Below, piece by piece: positions 52,850 to 61,241 of a DNA stretch of 64,000 nucleotides; the stretch's first letter is position 1, and every line of letters begins with the position of its first letter. Below the pieces are notes generated by a model that saw only the letters and a list, made by a program, of their open reading frames with translations, was not told where the DNA came from and did not search any database. The DNA is from Exiguobacterium sp. KRL4 (lineage in GTDB: Bacteria > Bacillota > Bacilli > Exiguobacteriales > Exiguobacteriaceae). The position numbers were made by a program, and so were the translations under genes. The stretch spans positions 62,001 through 126,000 of the forward strand of contig NZ_MOLV01000019.1 in assembly GCF_001870785.1 (NCBI RefSeq), read 5' to 3'.

Positions 52850-53467
52850 ATGAATCAGCTGTGGCGTCACCGTATCATTCTCATTCTGATTGTCAGTCTG
52901 TTCGCTTCAATTCCATTGCTTTATGCCTTGAATGGATACCGAGCCATTTCTAAACTGACGGAAGAAATGCATAGACAAGATATTCCAATGATTAAACAAG
53001 TCGATCAGTTAATAGAACATAATCGCGACCGGGCGAATGCCGTCCGTGGATTATTGTTATACGAAGATGAACGTTACATCGAACAGTATTATTTTTCTAC
53101 TTCAAATGTCCATGATTTACGACGCTTACTGAATGCATCCAATCAGACGCCAGGTGCAATCAAAGATTTATTGCTACGTAACAGCGCTTGGGAAGAGGAA
53201 ATCGAGGAAGTGTTTACCGTCTATGAAACGGATAACCCACAGAGTGCCAAAAAATTAGCTAAGCAAACGACTCAAACCACTCAAACGATTCTCGAGGACC
53301 TCTCACAAATCAAAGAGAAGTTGTATCGTGAATTGGAACAAAAGCTGGAATTAACAACTGAATTAACGACGGATTATAAACGGATGTGCTTTAGTTTATC
53401 CATCTTATCTTTTTTGTTAATTGCCGCGACCATCTTTTTATTTTCTCGTGCTAAACCTGTCTCCTAA
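52850..53467 (+). CDS. Two-helix membrane protein with four-helix-bundle sensor, no output domain
   Basis: A 205-residue protein: helix (IILILIVSLFASIPLLYAL), extracellular helical region about 30-170 resembling the 4HB_MCP/CHASE3 type (YRAISKLTEEMHRQDIPMIKQVDQLIEHNRDRANAVRGLLLYEDER), second helix (SLSILSFLLIAATIFLFS), then only six cytoplasmic residues. AAAAAGG lies nine bases before the ATG at 52850. The usual HAMP, kinase or methyl-accepting domain is absent, and no frameshifted remnant follows before the terminator. It may be a free sensor partner of another protein. Confidence 0.72.
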   Translation: MNQLWRHRIILILIVSLFASIPLLYALNGYRAISKLTEEMHRQDIPMIKQVDQLIEHNRDRANAVRGLLLYEDERYIEQYYFSTSNVHDLRRLLNASNQTPGAIKDLLLRNSAWEEEIEEVFTVYETDNPQSAKKLAKQTTQTTQTILEDLSQIKEKLYRELEQKLELTTELTTDYKRMCFSLSILSFLLIAATIFLFSRAKPVS

Positions 53468-53516
53468 GCAAAAACAAACACGTGACGGCCACATGGACGG
53501 TACGTGTTTGTTTTTA
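53468..53516. terminator. Bidirectional terminator
   Basis: AAAAACAAACACGT / ACGTGTTTGTTTTT inverted repeat, 20-base loop, between convergent genes. Confidence 0.78.
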
Positions 53517-53517
53517 T

Positions 53518-53883
53518 TCAGGACAAGGATTTTCCTTCATTCACGTGTTCCATCGCAAGATGCACAAGAGAGGACACATGATGATCATCCAATGAATAGT
53601 AGACGACTTTTCCTTCTTTTCTGTACTTCACCAGACCCTGTCTCAACAAGGTCCGCAGATGGTGAGACGCTGTCGCGATGGAACAATCGACTGAAGCTGA
53701 GACGTCACAGACACAAAGTTCTTCTTCTATCGTCAGCGCATAGGCGATTCGCAAACGAGTTGCGTCTGATAATACTTTAAACAATTTTCCGATATCCATC
53801 GTCGGAATGATATCGACGGCGTGCCCAATTTCCTGCGCACGTTTTGTATCAATGGCAATCGTTTCACAACGGGGTGCATCCAA
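53518..53883 (-). CDS. ArsR/SmtB-type metal-sensing repressor (CadC-like)
   Basis: Winged-helix metalloregulator of 121 residues from TTG at 53883 (AAAGAGGTG lies six bases before it); a longer TTG reading to 53934 has no site. Seen: N-terminal Cys in APRCET, LFKVLSDATRLRIAYAL, ELCVCDVSASVDCSIATASHHLRTL with the CxC metal motif in the recognition-helix region, and the alpha-5 His/Asp ligands DHHVSSLVHLAMEHV. The combination fits a Cd/Zn/Pb-responsive CadC type. No efflux ATPase gene is adjacent, so its target lies elsewhere. Confidence 0.85.
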   Translation of the reverse strand: MDAPRCETIAIDTKRAQEIGHAVDIIPTMDIGKLFKVLSDATRLRIAYALTIEEELCVCDVSASVDCSIATASHHLRTLLRQGLVKYRKEGKVVYYSLDDHHVSSLVHLAMEHVNEGKSLS

Positions 53884-54006
53884 CGCAATCACCTCTTTCC
53901 TTTTAATTGCACCATCGATCCGATCCAATTGCAAGAAAATCCATTCGTGCCCTCTGCTCTAACTCTAAATCCATCAAAAACAACCAGTTTCCCCTGCTCG
54001 ACTCAT

Positions 54007-54053
54007 ATTAAAAAAGTTCTCTTCTTATTTAAGTACAGAAGAGAACTTTTTTA
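54007..54053. terminator. Terminator for the gene at 54081-54527
   Basis: AAAAAAGTTCTCTTCT / AGAAGAGAACTTTTTT stem, T-runs both ways. Confidence 0.8.
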
Positions 54054-54080
54054 GACGCTATCCGGAAACAAAATGAACAG

Positions 54081-54527
54081 TCAGCGTTCTGATTTGTGTT
54101 GATTTCGTCTTGTGATTGCGTAAAAAAACCAACCGCCCAAAAAATTTCCGGTATCCCAGACAATCCGATTATTATCGACGGCACGAACACCGATATCAAT
54201 TATGCCTGTACTGTATAGGCGTCCACGATACCGTTTCCGTAACAACCGAGGTAACGGAAGATGCAACATCAGCCGGTAAAAAAGATCGAGATGTGTGTGT
54301 CCCCAAATCTCAGTCGCGATGGAGCTCGTCTGAATCAGCAAGGAGCGTTTATAACGTTGTTGGTATTTATTTTTTAACAGAACAGCTAGTTGATACGAAT
54401 AACGATTAGGAAAAGGGAACAAGGCTGCTCCTAAATGATATCTCCCCCGGTTATCGACTCGAATGATTTGTGGTTCGATTTTATATCGAACCCAACGTCC
54501 CCGAAATCGAATAGACTGCCATTTCAC
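54081..54527 (-). CDS. Small basic protein of unknown function
   Basis: A 148-residue Arg- and Tyr-rich protein starting at GTG behind AGAGGTGATAAGTC. Features: RFRGRWVRYKIEPQIIRVDN at the start, PLPRLLRKRYRGRLY in the middle, then GGWFFYAITRR. No membrane segment of full length. It lies 20 bases behind thiE with no terminator between and may be read by TPP-controlled transcripts. No family recognised; no thiamine role can be claimed. Confidence 0.65.
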   Translation of the reverse strand: MKWQSIRFRGRWVRYKIEPQIIRVDNRGRYHLGAALFPFPNRYSYQLAVLLKNKYQQRYKRSLLIQTSSIATEIWGHTHLDLFYRLMLHLPLPRLLRKRYRGRLYSTGIIDIGVRAVDNNRIVWDTGNFLGGWFFYAITRRNQHKSER

Positions 54528-54547
54528 GACTTATCACCTCTTGATGA

Positions 54548-55186
54548 CTATACCCTGTCTGAAATGCTCTGACGCGCTTGTTTTGCGGCTTCTCTGAATT
54601 CCTGTGTCGCCCGTTCGATTTCTTTTTTCGCAAACAGTGTTGAAATGACAGCATATCCGTCCACTAAAGTGCCTAGTTCATCGATGTTTTCTTGTGTGAT
54701 TCCGCCGATTCCGACCAACGGAATCTGAACGGCTTGACGAATCGCCTCTAACGTTTCTTTCGGCATGAACGTAGCATCTCGTTTCGTCGTCGTCAGAAAA
54801 AGTGAACCGACTCCTAAATAAGTTGCCCCTTCCTGTTCTGCGCGTTGCGCCTGTTCTACCGTCGAGACGGAAACGCCAATCGTCGCCGCAGGAAGGAGAC
54901 GACGCGCTTCACGTAAAGGGATGTCTTCCTGTCCGATATGCAAACCAGCGCCTACGAGCATCGCAATATCAATCCGATCATTGATGATCAGTGGTACGCC
55001 GTAACGTTCCGTCAACGCCTTTAGTCCGATGGCCGCTTCTAAAAAAGCTTTACCTGATGTTTCTTTTTCACGAAGTTGAACAATCGTCGCACCTCCTTTG
55101 AGCGCTGCTTCTACCGCATCCATCAAGTTCAGTTCGGGGTGAAACCGTCGATCGGTCACGGCATACACGAAGTAATCAGTTTCCAT
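54548..55186 (-). CDS. thiE: Thiamine-phosphate synthase
   Basis: Joins hydroxymethylpyrimidine pyrophosphate and hydroxyethylthiazole phosphate. It has 212 residues with VQLREKETSGKAFLEAAIGL, LIINDRIDIAMLVGAGLHIGQEDI, GVSVSTVEQAQRAEQEGATYLGVGSLFLTTTK and PLVGIGGITQENI. Its start overlaps thiM by 11 bases. Third gene of the thiD-thiM-thiE operon under the TPP riboswitch. Confidence 0.96.
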   Translation of the reverse strand: METDYFVYAVTDRRFHPELNLMDAVEAALKGGATIVQLREKETSGKAFLEAAIGLKALTERYGVPLIINDRIDIAMLVGAGLHIGQEDIPLREARRLLPAATIGVSVSTVEQAQRAEQEGATYLGVGSLFLTTTKRDATFMPKETLEAIRQAVQIPLVGIGGITQENIDELGTLVDGYAVISTLFAKKEIERATQEFREAAKQARQSISDRV

Positions 55187-55946
55187 CGATTTGAACCTCC
55201 TGAAGCATCTCTTCCGTCATCAAACTGACTGCATTGAACAAACCTGTCCGAAAATCACCGATCCCTGCTTGTCGATCAGCAAGCTCCCCTGCTTTGCCCA
55301 TCAAATACGTCCCATATACGGCTGCCTCGAATCGGTCATATCCCGCTCCTAAAAACGTCGCAATCAACGAAGCTGTCATACACCCCGTCCCGGTCACTTG
55401 CCCAAGCCGCTTTGTCCCGACATCGAGACGGCATTGACGGCTTCCGTCCGTCACATAGTCAATCGGACCTGTCACGACAATGACTTGTTTGGTTTGTGCC
55501 GCAAAGGTATGGACTGCTTGAAGATCGAGTGATTCCCCTTCCGCAACATCTACTCCTTTTGTCGTCGTCGCTTGCCCGAGTAGCGTTTTGATTTCTGAGG
55601 CATTTCCTTTAATGACCGTAAACTGAATGTCATGCATCAATTCGTTTATGAAATTCGTCCGTAATGTCGTCGCACCTGTTCCGACCGGATCCAGAATAAT
55701 CGGTTTCCCTAATCGATTAGCGGTTTTCCCTGCTAACAGTTGCGCCTCTCGGATCGCCGGATGCAGCGTGCCTGTATTGATAACGACAGCGTCAGCAAGA
55801 CCAACCATCTCTTCTACTTCTAATACATCTTCCGCCATGACTGGGGATCCTCCAAGCGCTAGCGTCATATTGGCACAGTCGTTGATCGTGACCGTGTTCG
55901 TCAAATGGTGAATCAGTGGTTTTTTGTCATGAATAATCGGTAACAT
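55176..55946 (-). CDS. thiM: Hydroxyethylthiazole kinase
   Basis: Salvage kinase phosphorylating the thiazole moiety. From the ATG at 55946 it has 256 residues; GGAGGGGAAATC precedes it. Seen: PLIHHLTNTVTINDCANMTLALGGSPVM (family signature), ILDPVGTGATTLRTNF and GTGCMTASLIATFLGA. Overlaps thiD by 20 bases. Confidence 0.95.
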   Translation of the reverse strand: MLPIIHDKKPLIHHLTNTVTINDCANMTLALGGSPVMAEDVLEVEEMVGLADAVVINTGTLHPAIREAQLLAGKTANRLGKPIILDPVGTGATTLRTNFINELMHDIQFTVIKGNASEIKTLLGQATTTKGVDVAEGESLDLQAVHTFAAQTKQVIVVTGPIDYVTDGSRQCRLDVGTKRLGQVTGTGCMTASLIATFLGAGYDRFEAAVYGTYLMGKAGELADRQAGIGDFRTGLFNAVSLMTEEMLQEVQIDGN

Positions 55947-56736
55947 GATTTCCCCTCCAAAGTTCGTAAAAGTGATGGGTTGGTCCAATTCCGTGTCCGA
56001 GCGAAAAACCGTGGCGAATCGCCTCCGTCACGTACTGTTTCGCATACATTATACTGTCGTACAAGGAGTCGCCTTGTGCGAGTCGAGCTGCAATCGCAGC
56101 AGACAACGTGCATCCTGTACCATGTGTGTGCTGACGATTTAATCGTTTCTGTTCGTACACGTAGTGACTCCCTTGTGTATATAACAAATCGATTGCTTGT
56201 TGTCCGTCCAAATGACCACCTTTGAGCAAAATGGCCCCCCCTGGTCTTTTCGCTAGTTCCACCGTTGCTTGTTTCATATCCGAAAGTGACTGAACCGTCC
56301 TCCCAATCATCCGTTCGATTTCAGGAATATTCGGTGTGACGAGTGTCGCGAGCGGTAACAGATGTTCTAACAAGGCTTGTTCTGCATCTTCCCGTAACAA
56401 GCCGTGTCCACCTTTTGCGACCATGACTGGATCTAAAATGATTGGAGCATCACATTGTTTTAATTGGTTGGCGATGATTTGAATCGTTTCTTGATTAGAA
56501 ACCATCCCGATTTTGACAGCATCAACACGAATATCGGAAAAGATAGATGTCAATTGTGCTTCTACAAGACGAGGCGACACATCCTCGACGGCTTGGACAC
56601 CCAATGTATTTTGTGCCGTAACCGCTGTGATGACACTCATCCCATATACTCCGAGGGCAGAAAATGTTTTTAAATCTGCTTGAATGCCCGCTCCACCACC
56701 AGAATCCGATCCTGCAATCGTCAATACATGTTTCAT
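55927..56736 (-). CDS. thiD: Hydroxymethylpyrimidine / phosphomethylpyrimidine kinase
   Basis: Ribokinase-fold enzyme phosphorylating HMP and HMP-P. It has 269 residues: TIAGSDSGGGAGIQADLKTFSALGVYG, DPVMVAKGGHGLL and HTHGTGCTLSAAIAARLAQG with the catalytic Asp/Cys region. First gene behind the TPP riboswitch; a GGGAGGAAGCAAT site precedes the ATG. De novo thiC and thiG genes are absent here, so this is a salvage-and-coupling operon. Confidence 0.95.
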   Translation of the reverse strand: MKHVLTIAGSDSGGGAGIQADLKTFSALGVYGMSVITAVTAQNTLGVQAVEDVSPRLVEAQLTSIFSDIRVDAVKIGMVSNQETIQIIANQLKQCDAPIILDPVMVAKGGHGLLREDAEQALLEHLLPLATLVTPNIPEIERMIGRTVQSLSDMKQATVELAKRPGGAILLKGGHLDGQQAIDLLYTQGSHYVYEQKRLNRQHTHGTGCTLSAAIAARLAQGDSLYDSIMYAKQYVTEAIRHGFSLGHGIGPTHHFYELWRGNHVTDYS

Positions 56737-56782
56737 ATTGCTTCCTCCCTTTCATATGAGCAAATTAGGAGAAAACGGACGA

Positions 56783-56822
56783 CAAAAAGCGCCGTCCGCT
56801 GTAAAAAAGCAGACGACGCCAT
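56783..56822 (-). terminator. Riboswitch-controlled terminator before thiD
   Basis: On the minus strand GGCGTCGTCTGC / GCGGACGGCGC hairpin followed by TTTTTG, between aptamer and thiD; a preceding AAACCTGGATGCGGGTTTTT segment may be an extra hairpin. Confidence 0.7.
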
Positions 56823-56867
56823 GAAAAACCCGCATCCAGGTTTTATATCTCATGTCTTCGATCTCAA

Positions 56868-56953
56868 CTTTCCTACGCTGGTATTATCCAGTTCAGGTGA
56901 CAGGGTCGAAAACAGAATGGTTTTCCTCTCAGCCGGACTCCTCCAGCTCCCCT
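56868..56953 (-). ncRNA. TPP riboswitch (THI element)
   Basis: Minus strand shows the conserved pieces in order: GGGGAGC, CCGGCTGAGAGG, ACCCTGTCACCTGAACTGG and ATAATACCAGCGTAGGAAAG, the thiamine pyrophosphate aptamer. A terminator follows before thiD, so TPP binding should stop transcription of the thi operon. Confidence 0.95.
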
Positions 56954-56996
56954 AGTTGCTCGTAAATTAATTCCTTTTTACTGTAGCATAGCGTTA

Positions 56997-57025
56997 TAAA
57001 AAAAACGAGCCGAAGCTCGTTTTTA
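56997..57025 (-). terminator. Terminator after first M23 gene
   Basis: AAAAACGAGC / GCTCGTTTTT stem with short GAA-type loop, overlapping the stop codon of the downstream end of the gene. Confidence 0.8.
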
Positions 57026-58288
57026 AAGATATCCAAGTGGATTAACCGTGTTGGCTGGTCCTGTCGCACTATATTGATATCCACCGACATGCAATTCAAA
57101 ATGAAGATGTGGTCCAGTCGAGTTGCCGGTACTGCCGAGCGTACCAAGCGATTGACCTTGTGAAACGGTCTGACCCGCACGAACTGCCAACGAATTCATA
57201 TGACCGTACACTGTTGTGTACACCTGACCGTCAAGAAAATGCGAAATCATGACGTGATTCCCATAAGGTCCGCCGCTTCCGGCCGTAATGACTGTTCCGG
57301 AAGCTGCTGCTCGAATCGGTGATCCGACGGGTCCACTGAAGTCTACTCCATTATGGAAGGTATACCCGTTTGCCCCACTCGCCGGTCCAAATCCTTGTGA
57401 AACACCACCTGAAGCTGGACGAATGAACTTCGCTGAGCCCGTCGGAACACTAACGACCGGAGAAGGACTGACTGCGGATTTATTTGATTCGCTTGTCGCT
57501 TTTGCCGCCTCTTTTGCCGCACGTTCAGCCGCTGCTTGTTCAGCTGCAGCACGTTCAGCCGCTGCTTTCGCTGCTGCAATCGCTCGCTCTTGTGCTTCTA
57601 ACGTCGCTTGTAGTTCTTTGGCGTTCAATAGTTTCGTCGTGAACTTCGTTTTCCCTTTACGTAACTTCTTTAAGGTCGCACTCCGTTCCTTCATTTGCTT
57701 CTTCAACTGTTTTTTCTGCTCTAACAACATTTCTTTTTCTTGAACACGTTCTTCTTTTTTAGCAACAAGATTACGTTTCATTTCGCCTAGTTTTTTTTGT
57801 GTCTCCAGGTAGGCAGAAATCATCTTGTCATCTTGTTCAGCAATCTTTTTACCTGCCATGACGCGACTAAATAAATCCCCAAGATTTTTCGATCCAAAAA
57901 TGACTTCTTCCCATTTAATTGAATTTCCATCATTTTCTTGAAGGACACGTAAACGATCCCCTAACAATTCTTCTTGCCGTTTCAACATCGCTTCATATCG
58001 GACGATTTCCGCTTCGAGATCTTTAATCTGAAGGTTCAGCTGCTGAATTTGTTTATTTTTTTCCGAAATCAGGAAAATATTTTCATTGATAGCAGCATCA
58101 ATTTTATTGATTTCTCGCTGTTCCGTTGATATTTTAGCTTCTTGTTTTTTGATTGCTTTTTCCAATTGACGCTGTTCTGTCGCATTTTGAGATTTCTTTT
58201 CCTTGATCGTCGCAGCGTGACCAGAATTCGGCGCAGTTGCCAAAAGTAATGTTCCTAACAATACTGTCGAAAGCAATTTTTTTAACAT
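57023..58288 (-). CDS. EnvC-like M23 murein endopeptidase with coiled coil
   Basis: Exported protein of 421 residues: signal peptide (KKLLSTVLLGTLLLATAPNSGHA), long coiled coil (about 27-235, EKKSQNATEQRQLEKAIKKQ), an Ala/Glu-rich linker and a C-terminal M23 domain (about 295-421; HNGVDFSGPVGSPI, HLHFELH metal ligands). ATG at 58288 follows GAGGAAACTGACC; the GTG at 58303 lies inside that site. A close paralogue lies next upstream. Coiled-coil M23 proteins are regulators of, or are themselves, septal cell-wall hydrolases. Confidence 0.9.
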   Translation of the reverse strand: MLKKLLSTVLLGTLLLATAPNSGHAATIKEKKSQNATEQRQLEKAIKKQEAKISTEQREINKIDAAINENIFLISEKNKQIQQLNLQIKDLEAEIVRYEAMLKRQEELLGDRLRVLQENDGNSIKWEEVIFGSKNLGDLFSRVMAGKKIAEQDDKMISAYLETQKKLGEMKRNLVAKKEERVQEKEMLLEQKKQLKKQMKERSATLKKLRKGKTKFTTKLLNAKELQATLEAQERAIAAAKAAAERAAAEQAAAERAAKEAAKATSESNKSAVSPSPVVSVPTGSAKFIRPASGGVSQGFGPASGANGYTFHNGVDFSGPVGSPIRAAASGTVITAGSGGPYGNHVMISHFLDGQVYTTVYGHMNSLAVRAGQTVSQGQSLGTLGSTGNSTGPHLHFELHVGGYQYSATGPANTVNPLGYL

Positions 58289-58447
58289 GGTCAGTTTCCT
58301 CACTTATGTATGAATTCTTATTTGAAAAGTATTTAATTCAAAGTATTTCCGTCTGAAATTGATTATAGCATCGTAATAGTTTCAGTAAAATTTCATTTGT
58401 GTTTCAAGTGAAAACGTTTTTTTGTAATATAGACTTCTTTTTTATGG

Positions 58448-58493
58448 CATAAAAAAAGGAAGAATCACTGCCATCGCAATGATTCTTCCTGTT
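58448..58493. terminator. Terminator after second M23 gene
   Basis: AAAAAGGAAGAATCA / TGATTCTTCCTGTT stem-loop between the two paralogous genes; each therefore has its own transcript. Confidence 0.78.
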
Positions 58494-58495
58494 AT

Positions 58496-59941
58496 TTATA
58501 GCATTGACATCGGATTAACGGTATTCGCCGGACCTGAAGCACTGTAGCTATAACCACCTACGTGAATTTCGAAATGTAAGTGTGGACCTGTTGAATTCCC
58601 TGTACTTCCAAGAGCTCCAATTTGTTCACCCTGACTGACGCGTTGACCTGCACGTGCATTCAACGAACTCATGTGTGCGTAAACTGTAGTATACGTTTTT
58701 CCATCTAACTGGTGAGCGATCATGACGTGGTTACCATATGGACCGCCACTTGATGCTGTGATGACCGTTCCGGTTGCTGCTGCAACGATTGGTGTGCCGA
58801 CTGGAGCACCAAAATCGATTCCGTTATGGAATGAATAACCGTTTGATCCACTTGCCGAACCATACCCTTGCGTGATCCCTCCGCTTGTCGGATGAATGAA
58901 CAACGAAGATGAGGATGGAGCAGGTGGTGCTGGTACTGGTGTCGGAGCAGGTGCTGCCTGCGGTACAGTTGGTGTCGCTTTTGGTGCAGATTGTTTTGTT
59001 GAACCGGTAGCAGGTGCTGATGATTTCTGATTCGCTTTTGCTGCTGCTTTCGCCGCTGCTGCTTCCGCTGCCTGTTGTTCAGCGGCTGCTTGTTCTGCCG
59101 CTGCCGCTTGAGCCGCTTGTGCTTGTGCACGCGCTTTTTCTTCACGGGCTGCCTGAGCTTGTCGTTCTTTTTCGATTCGTGCTTCACGTTCACGGGCTGC
59201 TTTTTCAGCTGCAATCGCTTGTTCCTGTGCAATCAAAATTTGTTGGACTTCTTTTGCATCCATCAATTGTGTTTCAAACTTCTTTTTTTGTTTCCGGAGT
59301 TCTTTTAAGCGTTTGTTCCGTTCTTTGATTTGTTGCTCAAGTTCTGCTTGTTGACGTTTAAGCTCTTGTTTTTCAACGACTAATTTTGCTTTTTTATCTT
59401 TTAATTGTTGCTGGGCACGTGCTAATTTTTTTTGTGTGTTTTGATAGTCAGTAATCATTTTATCATCTTGTTGTGAAATCGATTTTCCAGCTAAAACACG
59501 GCTGACAAGATCGCCGACATCTTTTGATCCAAAAATGACTTCTTCCCACTTAATCGAATTCCCGTCATTTTCTTGCATGACACGAAGACGGTCACCAAGT
59601 AATTTTTCTTGGCGTTTTAATTTCGCTTTATATTTTTCGATTTGTTTCCCCAGCTCAACGATTTCTGCTTCCGTTGCTTTGATTTGACGATCTTTTGCTT
59701 CAACGGCAAACATCTTTTCGTTTAATGCTTCATCCAACCGGTTGACCTCTTGCTGTGTTTTAGAGATTTTTTGTCCTTCTTGATTAACAGAAGACTCTAA
59801 GTTTTTTTGCGTATTTGCATTTTCTTGTTGTTTTTGTTCGTTTTTGGCTTTTTGTTCACTTAAGTCATCTGCTGCTACGAAATGAGGAGTGGATGAAAGA
59901 ATAAGTGCGGAAACGATGAGCGATGCGAACGTTTTTTTCAT
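58496..59941 (-). CDS. EnvC-like M23 murein endopeptidase with coiled coil (paralogue)
   Basis: Exported protein of 481 residues: signal peptide (KKTFASLIVSALILSSTPHFVAA), coiled coil (about 27-260), a long Ala/Gln/Lys-rich then Pro-rich linker (about 260-355), and an M23 domain with HNGIDFGAPVGTPIVAAATG, HLHFEIH. It shares VIFGSKDVGDL and QQDDKMITDYQNTQKKL with its neighbour, so one arose from the other by duplication. The linker is about 60 residues longer. GAGGGAATACCAC precedes the ATG. Confidence 0.9.
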   Translation of the reverse strand: MKKTFASLIVSALILSSTPHFVAADDLSEQKAKNEQKQQENANTQKNLESSVNQEGQKISKTQQEVNRLDEALNEKMFAVEAKDRQIKATEAEIVELGKQIEKYKAKLKRQEKLLGDRLRVMQENDGNSIKWEEVIFGSKDVGDLVSRVLAGKSISQQDDKMITDYQNTQKKLARAQQQLKDKKAKLVVEKQELKRQQAELEQQIKERNKRLKELRKQKKKFETQLMDAKEVQQILIAQEQAIAAEKAAREREARIEKERQAQAAREEKARAQAQAAQAAAAEQAAAEQQAAEAAAAKAAAKANQKSSAPATGSTKQSAPKATPTVPQAAPAPTPVPAPPAPSSSSLFIHPTSGGITQGYGSASGSNGYSFHNGIDFGAPVGTPIVAAATGTVITASSGGPYGNHVMIAHQLDGKTYTTVYAHMSSLNARAGQRVSQGEQIGALGSTGNSTGPHLHFEIHVGGYSYSASGPANTVNPMSML

Positions 59942-60229
59942 GTGGTATTCCCTCTTTTTCTGTGTAATTTGTATAGGATTTTCTGGGTAGTTTATAGTAA
60001 TTTTTTTAAGTAATTTGTAATATTATTTAAATTTCATAATAGTTTTTAAAAATTATAAGAACGTTTTTGATTATAGCATTCATTTTACCTCTATTATATT
60101 TCAGTGATATGTCATTTTTAATAAGTTCTCTTTTCGCCCGGAATGTCCAATTTTTATGCGGGCGTCTTGATTGCGTGTTGTTGAAGAGTTTGACACACTG
60201 TAACTATCGAAGTAAAGGAGGAACTGTCT

Positions 60230-60637
60230 ATGCATTTGGATCATACAGGTATTGCCGTTCGCGATATGCAAGAAGCGATTACGTTCTATACAACCATTTT
60301 AGGAGGAACACTGATCCGGGAGTACAGCAATCCGACTCCCGGTGTCGCATCAAATATTGCTGTCATTGCCTTTGAAGATGCTCACATCGAACTATTGACT
60401 CCAACCAGTCCCGAAAGTCCGATTGCTCGTTTCTTAAAACAACGTGGAAAAGGTGTGCATCATATTGCCTACCGTGTCGATGATTTAGACCAAGCAATCC
60501 ACGAAGCAAAAGCACGTGGTATTACCTTTTTAGAAGATACGTATCGCCAAACTCCACTCGGGCGACGGTTAATCTATATGGATCCGCGCCATTCACATGG
60601 TGTCATCACGGAGCTATGTGATTATCCAGAAAACTAA
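60230..60637 (+). CDS. mce: VOC protein, methylmalonyl-CoA epimerase type
   Basis: A 135-residue vicinal-oxygen-chelate protein. The opening HLDHTGIAVRDMQEAITFYTTI and GKGVHHIAYRVDDLDQAIHEA, then LGRRLIYMDPRHSHGVITELC match methylmalonyl-CoA epimerase, which interconverts the 2R/2S forms of methylmalonyl-CoA. AAAGGAGGAACTGTCT precedes the ATG. No mutase or propionyl-CoA carboxylase gene lies in this window. Confidence 0.85.
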   Translation: MHLDHTGIAVRDMQEAITFYTTILGGTLIREYSNPTPGVASNIAVIAFEDAHIELLTPTSPESPIARFLKQRGKGVHHIAYRVDDLDQAIHEAKARGITFLEDTYRQTPLGRRLIYMDPRHSHGVITELCDYPEN

Positions 60638-60686
60638 AAAAACGAGCGTTTCTCAACCTACAAAGGCGGAGACGCTCGTTTTTTTA
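60636..60686. terminator. Bidirectional terminator
   Basis: AAAAAAACGAGCGTTTCTC / GGAGACGCTCGTTTTTTT stem between convergent genes. Confidence 0.83.
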
Positions 60687-60699
60687 GTAAGAACCCAAA

Positions 60700-61212
60700 T
60701 TAAGCTAGTTTTGCTAACATTTCACGATTGAATGCCGGAATGTCATCTGGTTGACGGCTTGAAACGAAGTTATCATCTACGACTACTTCATGATCTTCAA
60801 ACGTCACCCCTGCATTTTCTAGATCGATTCGAATCGATTTATATCCTGTCATCTTACGTCCTTTGACGATTTTAGCATTGATCATCAATTGTGGACCATG
60901 ACAGATCGAGAAAATCGGTTTTTTTGATGCATCAAATTCTTCTGTAAACGTCACGAATCGATTATCTTCCCGAAGCAGATCAGGTGAGAATCCGCCTGGA
61001 ATCAATAATGCGTCAAAATCAGAAGAAGACGTCTCATCGATTGTAAGATCGACTGTCACTTTTGCTTCTTCTTGTTTTCCAACAAGTTCCGCTCCCTTTT
61101 CAGTTCCGATGACTGTCACTTCATGACCTGCCTCTTTTAACGCTTCAACTGGTCCGGTAAATTCTACATCTTCAAAATGATTAGCGAGTACGACAGCTAC
61201 TTTTTTACTCAT
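60700..61212 (-). CDS. DJ-1/PfpI family protein (general stress type)
   Basis: A 170-residue cytoplasmic protein of the PfpI/YfkM group. Nucleophile Cys in PIFSICHGPQLMI; conserved ALLIPGGFSPDLLRED, TGYKSIRIDLENAGVTFED and SRQPDDIPAFNREML. Members act as deglycases or chaperones on glyoxal-damaged proteins; activity here is unproved. It lies in a small stress cluster with a hydrophilic peptide and Ohr. Confidence 0.88.
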   Translation of the reverse strand: MSKKVAVVLANHFEDVEFTGPVEALKEAGHEVTVIGTEKGAELVGKQEEAKVTVDLTIDETSSSDFDALLIPGGFSPDLLREDNRFVTFTEEFDASKKPIFSICHGPQLMINAKIVKGRKMTGYKSIRIDLENAGVTFEDHEVVVDDNFVSSRQPDDIPAFNREMLAKLA

Positions 61213-61241
61213 ATGATTGATCCCCCAAAATAAAGTTTACG

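Noticed and set aside
57288-57743. 151-residue plus-strand frame, Ala/Ser/Phe-rich
   Set aside because: Antisense to the Ala/Glu-rich linker and coiled coil of the M23 gene; composition is the complement of that repeat-like sequence.
58720-59328. Overlapping Gln/Arg-rich or Leu-rich frames on both strands
   Set aside because: Shadows of the low-complexity linker of the second M23 protein in other frames.
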